Source: an uncultured Clostridia bacterium
GTDB taxonomy: Bacteria > Bacillota > Clostridia > Oscillospirales > Acutalibacteraceae
Direction of reading: 5' to 3'
DNA length: 64,000 nt
NCBI GenBank assembly: GCA_946183365.1
Contig: CAMHAH010000001.1
Span: forward strand, 62,001 to 126,000
The position numbers were made by a program, and so were the translations under genes. How positions within the stretch are numbered: position 1 is the stretch's first letter; every line of letters starts with the position of its first letter. Below are positions 44,194 to 52,598 of this stretch, piece by piece. The notes under the pieces were generated by a model, which worked only from the letters and a program-made list of their open reading frames with translations, ran no database searches and was not told the DNA's origin.

Positions 44194-45468
44194 TTAAGCC
44201 GTGAGCTTCTCTACGGCAGCGAGACGCGCGCATACGCAGAATACGTCCATAGCCTTGCTTAGGTCCTCGAGGCTCGGGAACGACGGAGCGATACGGATGT
44301 TGCTGTCGCGAGGGTCTTTGCCGTAGGGATAGGTAGCGCCGGCTCCGGTAAGGTTGACGCCTGCTTCTTTACAGAGCTCTACAACGCGCTTCGCGGTTCC
44401 GTCCATGACGTCTACGCATACGAAGTATCCTCCGCGGGGACGGTTGAAGCTGACTATACCGTAATCTTTCAAATTCTCGTCCAGCTTGTTGACTACGATC
44501 TCAAAGCGTGGTCTGAGGACATCGGCGTGCTTCTTCATATGAGCCTTCATACCCTCGAAATCGCCGAAGAAGCGCACATGACGCAGCATATTCAGCTTAT
44601 CATAACCGATGGTCTGGAATTTATACTTATTCTTGATTATCCTCATATTATTCTCAGACGCAGCCATTGCTGCTACTCCCGAACCCGGGAAGGTGATCTT
44701 TGAGGTAGAGCAGAACTCGATAGGCAGATCGATGTTGCCTGTCTTCTCACACTCTTCAAAGATGTTCAACAGCTCATCGGTCTCATCACCGAGATCGTGG
44801 ATGCAATAAGCGTTGTCCCACATAACGCGGAAATCCTTTGCGGCGGGCTTCAGCGCGGCGATGCGCCTTACTACCTCGTCGGAATAAGAAATACCCGAGG
44901 GATTTGAATACTTGGGAACACACCACATACCCTTTACGGCGGGATCCTTTACAAGCTCCTCTACAACGTCCATGATAGGGCCGTTCTTGTCCATAGGCAC
45001 GGGGATCATCTCAAAATCGAAATACTCTGTTACGCCGAAGTGACGGTCATAGCCCGGCACCGGACAAAGGAACTTGCGGTCCGGTACAAGACCCCACGCG
45101 GGGCAGCCGGGAACAACGGGCTTATTCATAAAGCAGGATATGGTATCAAACATCATGTTAAGCGAGGAGTTGCCGCCTATCATGACCATATCGGGGGTTA
45201 CTCCGAGCATATCGGCCATAAGGCGCTTGCACTCGGGGATACCGTCCATAACACCGTAGTTGCGGCAATCGGTACCGTCCTCGGCGGTGCAGTCCGCTTC
45301 ACGGTAAAGGATGTCAAGCATCGAGAGTGAAAGCGAGAGCTGATCGGGGCTTGGAACTCCGCGAGCCATATTGAGTTTGAGACCCATAGACTTTATCTCT
45401 TCGAACTTCTGTCTGAGAGCGTCGCGCTCTTCAAAAAGCTGCTGTGATGAATAATCTTTGTACTGCAT
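44194..45468 (-). CDS. Class I/II PLP-dependent aminotransferase (Aminotran_MocR type)
   Basis: A 424-residue aminotransferase of the group often annotated as putative aspartate aminotransferase in Clostridia. Motifs are LNMARGVPSPDQLSLSLSML, NYGVMDGIPECKRLMADMLG, MIGGNSSLNMMFD, PKYSNPSGISYSDE, the aspartate of MWDNAYCIHDL and the PLP lysine in CSTSKITFPGSGVAAM. The usual helix-turn-helix of MocR regulators is absent, so it is an enzyme. I take the ATG at 45468, after AAGGAA; upstream codons lie beyond the promoter. It has its own promoter and terminator. The substrate is uncertain. Confidence 0.9.
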   Translation of the reverse strand: MQYKDYSSQQLFEERDALRQKFEEIKSMGLKLNMARGVPSPDQLSLSLSMLDILYREADCTAEDGTDCRNYGVMDGIPECKRLMADMLGVTPDMVMIGGNSSLNMMFDTISCFMNKPVVPGCPAWGLVPDRKFLCPVPGYDRHFGVTEYFDFEMIPVPMDKNGPIMDVVEELVKDPAVKGMWCVPKYSNPSGISYSDEVVRRIAALKPAAKDFRVMWDNAYCIHDLGDETDELLNIFEECEKTGNIDLPIEFCSTSKITFPGSGVAAMAASENNMRIIKNKYKFQTIGYDKLNMLRHVRFFGDFEGMKAHMKKHADVLRPRFEIVVNKLDENLKDYGIVSFNRPRGGYFVCVDVMDGTAKRVVELCKEAGVNLTGAGATYPYGKDPRDSNIRIAPSFPSLEDLSKAMDVFCVCARLAAVEKLTA

Positions 45469-45519
45469 AATGAACCATTCCTTATCTGAAATTGCAAAAA
45501 TTCTGTTTGTTACTCTTAT

Positions 45520-45548
45520 ATAATATACCATTGAACGTACTTTTGCAA
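45520..45548 (-). promoter_or_regulatory. Sigma-A promoter of the aminotransferase gene
   Basis: TTGCAA (45543-45548), 17 bases and TATTAT (45520-45525) on the minus strand. The rest of the gap up to 45700 holds only the cpsD terminator and AT-rich sequence. Confidence 0.78.
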
Positions 45549-45664
45549 CATTTTTATGAAATTCCTGCAAAGTTTGTATAATATAGCGCTTTAGTGTGTA
45601 TAAGAGAAGCGATATATGTTCAATTTGCGATTACCACGCCTGTCATAACTCTGTTTCTCTTGCA

Positions 45665-45697
45665 AAAAAGATCTCCCCCGCCGAAAGCAGGGGAGAA
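45665..45697 (-). terminator. Terminator of the Wzz/BY-kinase pair
   Basis: Minus strand stem TCTCCCCTGC, loop TTTC, GGCGGGGGAGA, then TCTTTTTT, four bases after the stop codon. Confidence 0.85.
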
Positions 45698-45700
45698 AAA

Positions 45701-46438
45701 TCATCTGTAGTAATTATAGCTGTAATTGTAATTACCGAACTTCTTATATCCGTTCTTGGTACGCATATCGCAGCCGACCTTGAGAAAACCGAGGACCTTT
45801 GTATCGGCTATCTTGATATTCTGTAACGCTCTCTCGATATCGCCGTGTGTAGTGACCCTCTCGCGAACGACGAATACATATCCTCCGACGAAATCCTTGA
45901 GCAGCAGCGTATCGGCTACAACACCGAGAGGAGGAGTATCCATGATGACATAATCATACTCTTCCTTGGTTCTGTTTACGAGATCGGCGAAATTTGAGGA
46001 AGCGAGGAGCTCAGAGGGATTGGGAGGTATAGCTCCCGAGGTAAGCACATCAAGGAATGAGATAACATCCCTGTGTACCGCCTTATCAAAGTCGCCGAAC
46101 TGACCGATCACATCGGAAAGACCCGTTTCATTAGTTATCTTCAAGAGATTATGCAGGTTAGGACGTCGAAGGTCGGTATCGATAAGCAGGACTTTTTTGC
46201 CCATCTTTGCTATGGAGATAGCCAGATTAACGGTAGCTGTACTCTTGCCCTCGCCCTTTGACCATGACGTTACCGCTACACAGTTGTTCTCTGCGGCTGT
46301 AAGAGAGAATATCAAATTGGTACGAGCGATCTTATAGCCCTCTACTATAGCGAATTTTGAATCGGATGACAGAACATTTTTTGCCTTTTCGTTATTTGCG
46401 GCAGCCTTGCGGTTTTCGCTCTTCTTGATCAGCTTCAT
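45701..46438 (-). CDS. CpsD/CapB-type bacterial tyrosine kinase
   Basis: A 245-residue BY-kinase catalytic subunit that controls polysaccharide chain length or export. The P-loop (SWSKGEGKSTATVNLAISIA), Walker A' (VLLIDTDLRRPNLHNLL) and Walker B (YDYVIMDTPPLGVVADTLLL) are intact. The C-terminal tail NYNYSYNYYR is a tyrosine cluster, the autophosphorylation site of this family. It overlaps the Wzz-type gene by four bases; the two would form the CapA/CapB-like membrane complex. A terminator follows immediately. Confidence 0.93.
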   Translation of the reverse strand: MKLIKKSENRKAAANNEKAKNVLSSDSKFAIVEGYKIARTNLIFSLTAAENNCVAVTSWSKGEGKSTATVNLAISIAKMGKKVLLIDTDLRRPNLHNLLKITNETGLSDVIGQFGDFDKAVHRDVISFLDVLTSGAIPPNPSELLASSNFADLVNRTKEEYDYVIMDTPPLGVVADTLLLKDFVGGYVFVVRERVTTHGDIERALQNIKIADTKVLGFLKVGCDMRTKNGYKKFGNYNYSYNYYR

Positions 46439-47133
46439 TTCTTCTTTGCACCGCCTTCCGGATCAAAATCAACTATCTCGGCAAATACCGGAATATTATA
46501 CTGCTTGTACAGGTCGTCGCCGGGCTTGATGGTGGTATCGACAATCTCGATAAGAAACGAGATAACAAGAGATACTACCAAACCGACAAGAAAACCTATC
46601 ATGATATATCTGCCCTTGTTGGGAGAAGAGGGGGATGACGGAACAGACGCTACATCTACCGTATCGACCTTACCGCCGTCGCCGAAATACTTTTTAAATA
46701 CCTCGGGAGCGGTATTCGCGACAAGGTTAGCGATATTCGCCGCTGTATGAGGATCGGATGAGGTAGATGTGATACGCAGGAAGTATGAGTCCTCAACTAC
46801 GCTTATATTTACGCTCGCTCCGCTGATGATGCTCTTCATGGTAGGATCTTCGGTAAACAGCTTTGAGCAGGTGTTAGCCAGCATAACAGACGAGTTGATA
46901 TCGTTCATATTGACCTTATCGCCGCCCGAAGAAGTCGAGCCGCCGCTGATATCGGTCTCAAACGAGTTTCCGTTCTGTACAAGGATCAGCGCGCTGGTGG
47001 TATACATAGGGGTAACCATATAGGTCACATACAAGAAAGCTAAAAACGTACCCAACAGCGTTATGATAATGATCAGCTTGATATGCTGCAGGAACATCTT
47101 CAGCAGATCACTGATCGTGATTTGTTTAGCCAT
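46435..47133 (-). CDS. Wzz/YveK-type chain-length and kinase activator protein
   Basis: A 232-residue membrane protein with two membrane segments (IKLIIIITLLGTFLAFLYVTY near residue 17-37; GRYIMIGFLVGLVVSLVISFL near 182-202) framing an extracellular Wzz domain with YTTSALILVQNGNS. The proline-rich motif before the second helix (SVPSSPSSPNKGR) is characteristic of the family. The short cytoplasmic tail would activate the kinase encoded next. AGGAGG precedes the ATG. A small hairpin in the leader (47156-47171) could attenuate transcription. Confidence 0.9.
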   Translation of the reverse strand: MAKQITISDLLKMFLQHIKLIIIITLLGTFLAFLYVTYMVTPMYTTSALILVQNGNSFETDISGGSTSSGGDKVNMNDINSSVMLANTCSKLFTEDPTMKSIISGASVNISVVEDSYFLRITSTSSDPHTAANIANLVANTAPEVFKKYFGDGGKVDTVDVASVPSSPSSPNKGRYIMIGFLVGLVVSLVISFLIEIVDTTIKPGDDLYKQYNIPVFAEIVDFDPEGGAKKK

Positions 47134-47155
47134 AAAAACCTCCTGTGGGATAAAA

Positions 47156-47171
47156 GGAGAGCATACTCCCC
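47156..47171 (-). promoter_or_regulatory. Leader hairpin before the Wzz-type gene
   Basis: On the minus strand GGGGAG, TATG, CTCTCC followed by TTTT, between the presumed promoter region and the ribosome binding site. It is a candidate weak attenuator. No good -35 box was found in this leader. Confidence 0.35.
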
Positions 47172-47335
47172 TATTTAATCATTTTATATTATATTATTTG
47201 TGATTGTGTTTATTATTCTTATTTAGAACTATTTTATGGAATATTTTATAAATCGACATGAGAAAGAGTACGCCGCGAGCGTTTCGCGCAGCTATATCCC
47301 GTCGCCGCGAAGCAATAAACCGGAAATATTGCTTT

Positions 47336-47493
47336 ATACTAAGTAGCAATAAAACACTTTAATATCTATTGCGGAGAATTCCGCATAACTGCGTTGTCAG
47401 TCTTGACAGGCGCCAGCCTGCCTGCGCCCTCCGCCTTGTTATGCGAAATTCTCCGCTAATATCTTTTTAAAGCTTTTTATTGCTAATTAGTAT
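47336..47493. repeat. Palindromic MITE-like repeat, copy 2 (158 bp)
   Basis: Terminal inverted repeats of 19 bp with one mismatch (47336-47354, ATACTAAGTAGCAATAAAA; 47475-47493). Inner arms run around GCGGAGAATTCCGCATAAC, and the centre TTGTCAGTCTTGACAGGCGC matches copy 1 at 19518-19762. It lacks the 80-base central insertion of copy 1. Lying in the 439-bp gap between the Wzz-type gene and oadB, it accounts with the leader hairpin and the oadB terminator for most of that gap. Confidence 0.85.
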
Positions 47494-47514
47494 TACCGAA
47501 ACGAGATCTTCTTA

Positions 47515-47553
47515 TAACAAAAGCAAAGCGCCTTCAAATAATTGAAAGCGCTT
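47515..47553 (-). terminator. oadB terminator
   Basis: Minus strand stem AAGCGCTTTCAA / TTGAAGGCGCTT with a short loop, followed by TGCTTTTG. Confidence 0.78.
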
Positions 47554-47572
47554 ATAAACAGTATTAGGTTTA

Positions 47573-48814
47573 TCAGCCGAGTACGCTGAGCAATACGCCC
47601 GCCGCTACGGCTGAGCCTATAACGCCGGCTACGTTGGGGCCCATAGCGTGCATGAGCAGGAAGTTGCCGGGGTTCTCTTCCTGACCGACCTTGTTGGCTA
47701 CACGGGCTGCCATAGGTACTGCTGAAACGCCCGCCGAACCGATAAGAGGATTGACCTTACCGCCGGAGAACTTATACATCAGCTTGCCGAACAGTACGCC
47801 GCAGGCTGTACCCATGCAGAACGCGATCAGACCGAGAGCGATGATGCCGAGGGTCTTGGGTGTGAGGAACACGGTACCGGTAGCGGTAGCGCCTACGGTA
47901 GTACCGAGGAAAATAGTGATGATATTCATAAGCTCGTTCTGAGCGGTCTTTGAGATACGCTCAACAACGCCGCTTTCCTTGAAGAGGTTACCGAGCATAA
48001 GCATGCCTACAAGCGGAGCGGCTGAGGGGAGCACGATAGCGCAGATGATGACAACGATGATCGGGAAGATTATCTTCTCGAGCTTTGAAACGGGTCTGAG
48101 CTGACCCATGACTACCGCACGCTCCTTCTTTGTGGTGAGGAGCTTCATGATAGGCGGCTGGATAATGGGCACCAGAGCCATATATGAGTATGCCGCGACG
48201 GCTATCGGTCCGAGCAGCTCGGGAGCGAGCTTTGAGGTTACATATATCGCGGTGGGGCCGTCAGCGCCGCCGATGATACCGATAGCGCCGGACTGAGCCG
48301 GGGTGAAGCCTAAGAGGATAGCGCCGATGAAGGTGATGAATATACCGATCTGAGCCGCGGCTCCGAGCAAAAAGCTCTTGGGGCTCGCGATAAGCGGACC
48401 GAAGTCGGTCATACAGCCGATACCTAAGAAGATAAGCGGAGGATAGATACCGAGCTTGACGCCCTGATAGAGGTAATACAAAAGTCCGCCGTATGTGGGT
48501 ACGTTATAATACTCTACTCCGTCGATCACGGTCGTAGCGTAGCTGATCACCTGTCCCTGGTGAGCCGCCTCATACGCCGTTCGCTCGATCATCTCGGTAG
48601 ACGGAGCCGCCATGATAGCGGGATAGAGGTTTACGAGAAGCATACCGAAGGCGATAGGCAGCAAAAGCAAGGGCTCATACTGCTTTTTTATAGCAAGATA
48701 CATAAGCACACAGGCTACGATTATCATGACGTAATTCTGCCACGCGAGCTGTGTGAAGCCCGAGTCGTTCCATAAGCCCTCGAGCGCCTTTAAAAATCCG
48801 TTTAAAATCTCCAT
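47573..48814 (-). CDS. oadB: Sodium-ion-translocating decarboxylase subunit beta
   Basis: The membrane subunit that couples decarboxylation of oxaloacetate, methylmalonyl-CoA or glutaconyl-CoA to Na+ export. The 413-residue protein is polytopic, with ASLPFGIGC-type replaced by FLGIGCMTDFGPLIASPKSF, the Na+ region GAIGIIGGADGPTAIYVTSK and a C-terminal GVSAVPMAARVANKVGQEEN. These are the family's conserved segments. It lies 12 bases after oadG. The carboxyltransferase (alpha) and biotin-carrier subunits are not in the neighbourhood, so the substrate cannot be inferred. Confidence 0.94.
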   Translation of the reverse strand: MEILNGFLKALEGLWNDSGFTQLAWQNYVMIIVACVLMYLAIKKQYEPLLLLPIAFGMLLVNLYPAIMAAPSTEMIERTAYEAAHQGQVISYATTVIDGVEYYNVPTYGGLLYYLYQGVKLGIYPPLIFLGIGCMTDFGPLIASPKSFLLGAAAQIGIFITFIGAILLGFTPAQSGAIGIIGGADGPTAIYVTSKLAPELLGPIAVAAYSYMALVPIIQPPIMKLLTTKKERAVVMGQLRPVSKLEKIIFPIIVVIICAIVLPSAAPLVGMLMLGNLFKESGVVERISKTAQNELMNIITIFLGTTVGATATGTVFLTPKTLGIIALGLIAFCMGTACGVLFGKLMYKFSGGKVNPLIGSAGVSAVPMAARVANKVGQEENPGNFLLMHAMGPNVAGVIGSAVAAGVLLSVLG

Positions 48815-48826
48815 GAATATCCTCCT

Positions 48827-49201
48827 TTAAAACGGTCTTACGTTGTCCGAAAGCCCGGCGTTACGCCACGCGCTGCCTCTTGACGCGACCTTGCGAACGC
48901 TCTTTATCCGAACCTCGGAGGATGAATATACAGAGTACACAGCCGCGGATATCACGGCTATGAGCTCGTCCGTATCGGTGTCGGGCTCAGCCTCGACAAT
49001 GATTTCGGGCTCAGTCTCAGGCTCACGCTCGACCTTAGGCAGATCGGCGTTTCGATTAGCCTTTTTGATCCTCTTTTTATTTTGAATGTTGTAGATGATG
49101 GTACCGTATCCCTTGATAATACCGATAAGGGCAAGCAGAACCGCAAAAACTACGACAAAGCCAGTCAACAGTATTGTAACAGATAATGCAAGATTGTCCA
49201 C
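48827..49201 (-). CDS. Sodium decarboxylase gamma subunit (OadG family)
   Basis: A 124-residue protein with one N-terminal membrane helix (LALSVTILLTGFVVVFAVLL) and a hydrophilic, acidic tail containing ELIAVISAAVYSVYSSSEVRIKSVR, the conserved pattern that follows the linker in OadG-type subunits. It would assemble the complex. The start is the GTG at 49201, with AGGAGG eight bases upstream. It has its own promoter and operator-like dyad. Confidence 0.85.
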   Translation of the reverse strand: MDNLALSVTILLTGFVVVFAVLLALIGIIKGYGTIIYNIQNKKRIKKANRNADLPKVEREPETEPEIIVEAEPDTDTDELIAVISAAVYSVYSSSEVRIKSVRKVASRGSAWRNAGLSDNVRPF

Positions 49202-49265
49202 CGGGTCAGCCTCCTGTAAAATTCAACTCGGGACGATAAGCATACCGCGCATAACGACCCATAAT

Positions 49266-49307
49266 AATCTAATTATAGATTATACTACATTTCAAAAAGA
49301 ATTTCAA
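49266..49307 (-). promoter_or_regulatory. Sigma-A promoter of oadG-oadB with adjacent dyad
   Basis: TTGAAA (49302-49307), 17 bases and TATAAT (49279-49284) on the minus strand. AATCTA, four bases, TAGATT (49266-49281) overlaps the edge of the -10 box and the expected transcription start, a position suited to a repressor. Confidence 0.72.
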
Positions 49308-49377
49308 CACCAAATATTTTATTCTTAACAGAACAGGAGCGGCTCATGAGAACCGCCCCTTATGATGTTTATTTCTT

Positions 49378-50856
49378 CTACAGAATTATACATATCAGAC
49401 CGTTACAGCCGTCGTTGATTATCTTCTCTACGGTCTCCCCTATCTTAAGGCGAGCCTTCTCGGGCATACGGTAGAGCTTATTGTGCAAGCCCTCGTTGAC
49501 AAGGTCGCTGACCGATTTGCCGAAGATATTGCTGTCCCATATCTTAGCGGGGCTCTCTTCAAACTCCTTTAAAAGGTAGGTCACGAGCTCCTCGCTCTGC
49601 TGCTCTGAGCCGACTATCGGCGTTACCTCGGCGGTGGTGCATACGCGCATCATATGGATGCTCGGAGCGGACGCCTTAAGTCTTATGCCGTATTTGCCGC
49701 TCTGGCGGACTATCTCGGGTTCCTCAAGGCTCAGCTCCTCCATTGTAGGCATGACTATACCGTAGCCCTTCTCGAGGACGTCATCATACGCTGTGCTGAT
49801 ACGGTCAAATCGGTTTTTGGCTTCCGACAGTTCGCACATACAGCCCATCAGCTCACGCTCGGAATGTATCTCGATACCGCTCTTCTCGGATAGTATATTA
49901 TAGAAAAGTTCGGGACTCAGGGTGACTGATATATCGGCTCTGCCGGTGCCCAGATCCATAGAGCTCAGCCGCGCGGTATCTATATACTCGTTGTTGATGA
50001 GATCGCCCGCGGCGTCCTGGACCTCGCGTATCTTAGATATCTCGGCAGCCCTGTCGCGGATCGCTCCGAACACCGAGGACCTGAGCCAGTTATCCTTATC
50101 AAGGCCGTTGATCCAATCGGGGATATCGACGTGTATCTCACGTATCGGGAACTCGAACAGCAACGAGGCGAGTATCCCTTTTACGGTATTCTCATCCATA
50201 AGCGCGCAATCGACGGGGATCGCCGGCGCTGAGTACTTTTGGCTCAGAGCAGACGCGAGAGCCGACGCCGAGGCGCTCTCCGGAGCTGTGGTATTGAGCA
50301 GTATCACATAGGGCTTGCCGACAGCAGCGAGCTCAGCCGCAACTCTCTCTTCAGCTCTGACATAATCCTCGCGAGCTATATCGCCGACAGAACCGTCGGT
50401 AGTTATCATGATACCGATAGTGCTGTGATCCGTGATGACCTTTTTAGTGCCAAGCTCGGCGGCTTTACGGAACGGCATCTCATCATCGCTCCACGGAGTG
50501 CGCACCATTCGCTCGCCGTCCTCTTCGATATAGCCCATCGCAGACTCTACGATATATCCCACACAGTCTATCATACGAACCTTGAGATGAGCATTGCCGT
50601 CAAGGGTGATCTGTACTGCGTTCTCGGGTACGAACTTGGGCTCTGTGGTCATTATCGTTCTGCCCGCGGCGCTCTGGGGCAGTTCATCTATCGCTCGCTC
50701 GCGCAGATTGTCGTCAGTTATGTTCGGCAGCACCAGAGTATCCATAAAACGCTTGATGAACGTAGACTTGCCGGTACGCACGGGACCGACCACCCCGATA
50801 TAAATATCGCCGCCGGTGCGGTTCTCTATGTCTTTATAAATACTTCTCTCTTCCAT
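49378..50856 (-). CDS. spoIVA: Stage IV sporulation protein A
   Basis: SpoIVA is the ATPase that polymerises on the forespore surface as the basement layer of the spore coat. The ATG at 50856, preceded by GGAGG, gives 492 residues, the length I recall for B. subtilis SpoIVA. The N-terminal ATPase has the P-loop GVVGPVRTGKSTFIKRFM (about residues 25-42) and QITLDGNAHLKVRMIDCVGY. The C-terminus ends GLICIIL as in the family, which is needed for membrane localisation. A sigma-E-like promoter lies directly upstream, and the sipL-type gene lies before it. Confidence 0.97.
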   Translation of the reverse strand: MEERSIYKDIENRTGGDIYIGVVGPVRTGKSTFIKRFMDTLVLPNITDDNLRERAIDELPQSAAGRTIMTTEPKFVPENAVQITLDGNAHLKVRMIDCVGYIVESAMGYIEEDGERMVRTPWSDDEMPFRKAAELGTKKVITDHSTIGIMITTDGSVGDIAREDYVRAEERVAAELAAVGKPYVILLNTTAPESASASALASALSQKYSAPAIPVDCALMDENTVKGILASLLFEFPIREIHVDIPDWINGLDKDNWLRSSVFGAIRDRAAEISKIREVQDAAGDLINNEYIDTARLSSMDLGTGRADISVTLSPELFYNILSEKSGIEIHSERELMGCMCELSEAKNRFDRISTAYDDVLEKGYGIVMPTMEELSLEEPEIVRQSGKYGIRLKASAPSIHMMRVCTTAEVTPIVGSEQQSEELVTYLLKEFEESPAKIWDSNIFGKSVSDLVNEGLHNKLYRMPEKARLKIGETVEKIINDGCNGLICIIL

Positions 50857-50883
50857 TTTGTCCTCCGTTACAATTGATACTAT

Positions 50884-50913
50884 TATATATGTGAGCGATC
50901 GGTGATTTATGAC
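50884..50913 (-). promoter_or_regulatory. Sigma-E-like promoter of spoIVA
   Basis: Minus strand GTCATAAA (50906-50913), 14 bases and CATATATA (50884-50891), close to the mother-cell sigma-E consensus. Confidence 0.65.
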
Positions 50914-50916
50914 AAA

Positions 50917-50936
50917 CGCCTCCCATATGGGAGGCG
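50917..50936 (-). terminator. 20-bp perfect palindrome ending the sipL transcript
   Basis: CGCCTCCCATATGGGAGGCG, followed on the minus strand by TTTGTC. It lies between the sipL-type gene and the spoIVA promoter. Confidence 0.75.
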
Positions 50937-50964
50937 CGGTGAACATGAAAAGGTACTTTTTACT

Positions 50965-52491
50965 TCACGTCGTAGGTATCAGAAGCATGACGCCGTTATC
51001 TATGCTGTCGCCGTCAAGTCCGTTCTCGGCTATTATATCCTCGGGTCGGGAAGAAAACCTCTTTGAGATATCCCAGACGTTCTCGCCGCCGTCGGTGTAA
51101 TAGAGTATGAGAGAGCCCTCGGGAGAACGCGACGGGGCGTCGTCATCGGCGGTGATACGGGTCACTGCTGAACAGCTCATACGGCGGCAAAGGGTCAGAC
51201 GGTAGCATATCTCAGCCCTGAGCTCTACTCTGTGACCGTCGGCCATACGGTAGCTGAGGCTGTCCAGGCCCGCACGGACAGCCTCGGCATGATCTCTGCC
51301 GTCGGTATCCGGAGTATAGATGAACTCAGCGTCACGCTCGATGTATTTGGTCTCGCCGTCCGTATTTTCATACAGCATACCGACACACAGCTTTGTGTTG
51401 AGGATTATCCTGCCGTCGGCTGAGGTAGGATCTACCGTAAGCTTCTCACAATGAACGTCGATGACCTTTGAAATGGTATCATCAACATCTACGGTCGACT
51501 TTCCTATATCCGTATAGCTCCTGCATATCGTTCCGCAGGCGCATGAAAACGGCGCGTATTCAGGCTGCGCTTCATACTCGGTAGAGAAGGCGTCGCTGAT
51601 GAGATCTATCTCTTTTTCCGAATAGCACAAGGCACTGAAGCTCAGCTTTGCCTCGAGAGAGAGCAGCGCCGAGCCGTCGAGAGCGTCGCCGCCGAGCCTG
51701 AGCTCTTCGCTCATTACGTCGAGCCTGCCGTCTATGACCGAATTGTCGTCGGCGCCGTCACAGTCGATGACCCTCGATACAGGCAGACTGTATGACATAC
51801 AATCGACCTGTTTGTTCTCGATATCGCTCAGGTACATCAGCTCGAGCTTAAGCTCGGCGTTGAGCATTATCTTATTATGTATAGCCTTGAGCTCGGTGAT
51901 CTTCGCGTACAGACGATGGCTGAGCAGAGCGCCGATAACTATATTGGCGCCTACGGGTATTTCTTCCTGTACCGAAAAGCTCTCGGTACACAGCCCGCAC
52001 AGATCTGACGCGTTTATGCTCTCGCTCTTTACCTGCAGATCGCCTCCGTCTGAGTAAGAATAATAGTCCAGTCCGTCAGCGATACAGACCTTTGCGTGCA
52101 GAGATACGGCTCCGTGCAGACTGAGCTTGCGCGGACTTAAAGCACGGCAGTTCAGATACTCGGGCTTAGCCTCGACGACCGCGGCGCAGTTATCCGGGTG
52201 ATCACCGATGGGTATGCTCTCTGAGAACGGCTGAGTATACTCATAAGAGCGCATACAGCCTCTCTCGCCGTCGATGTACAGGATCCTGACGCATGATCCG
52301 CCCTCGACATTCAGGCGGTCAGAGCCCAAGTTGGTCATATAGATCTTAGGGATCAGCTCACAGCTCAGTATTCGCTCTATATCTGGACAATAATCGGGCA
52401 AAGTGAGGTCGATATCCACAGGCTGCTCAACGACCGTATTGAGCGCCGCCGAGAGCTGATCGATACTTTTCTTTGTAAGATGATATTCCAT
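50965..52491 (-). CDS. sipL: SipL-type spore coat morphogenesis protein (DUF3794 and LysM)
   Basis: A 508-residue protein with a DUF3794/SPOCS-type N-terminus (residues about 35-125, VDIDLTLPDYCPDIERILSC, YEYTQPFSESIPIG) and two further, weaker repeats of the same fold in the middle (about 165-255 and 320-430). The C-terminal LysM domain (about 455-508) runs from ILYYTDGGENVWDISKRF to the end NGVMLLIPTT. In Clostridioides difficile, SipL binds SpoIVA through its LysM domain and is needed for coat attachment. Here the gene lies right next to spoIVA and both have matching sigma-E-like promoters. No domain is missing. Confidence 0.88.
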   Translation of the reverse strand: MEYHLTKKSIDQLSAALNTVVEQPVDIDLTLPDYCPDIERILSCELIPKIYMTNLGSDRLNVEGGSCVRILYIDGERGCMRSYEYTQPFSESIPIGDHPDNCAAVVEAKPEYLNCRALSPRKLSLHGAVSLHAKVCIADGLDYYSYSDGGDLQVKSESINASDLCGLCTESFSVQEEIPVGANIVIGALLSHRLYAKITELKAIHNKIMLNAELKLELMYLSDIENKQVDCMSYSLPVSRVIDCDGADDNSVIDGRLDVMSEELRLGGDALDGSALLSLEAKLSFSALCYSEKEIDLISDAFSTEYEAQPEYAPFSCACGTICRSYTDIGKSTVDVDDTISKVIDVHCEKLTVDPTSADGRIILNTKLCVGMLYENTDGETKYIERDAEFIYTPDTDGRDHAEAVRAGLDSLSYRMADGHRVELRAEICYRLTLCRRMSCSAVTRITADDDAPSRSPEGSLILYYTDGGENVWDISKRFSSRPEDIIAENGLDGDSIDNGVMLLIPTT

Positions 52492-52521
52492 ATTTTCTCG
52501 CTCCTTATAACTTGCTGATAC

Positions 52522-52551
52522 AGTATATGAGTGATCGGGAAGATTTATAAC
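52522..52551 (-). promoter_or_regulatory. Sigma-E-like promoter of the sipL-type gene
   Basis: Minus strand GTTATAAA (52544-52551), 14 bases and CATATACT (52522-52529). Spacer length and both boxes match those of the spoIVA promoter. Confidence 0.65.
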
Positions 52552-52559
52552 AAAAGATA

Positions 52560-52590
52560 AACGCCGACTGTATGATAACAGTCAGCGTCA
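52560..52590 (-). terminator. Terminator of the DMT transporter gene
   Basis: Minus strand stem GACGCTGACTGT, loop TATCAT, ACAGTCGGCGTT, then TATCTTTTG, just upstream of the sigma-E-like promoter. Confidence 0.78.
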
Positions 52591-52598
52591 AAGCATAT

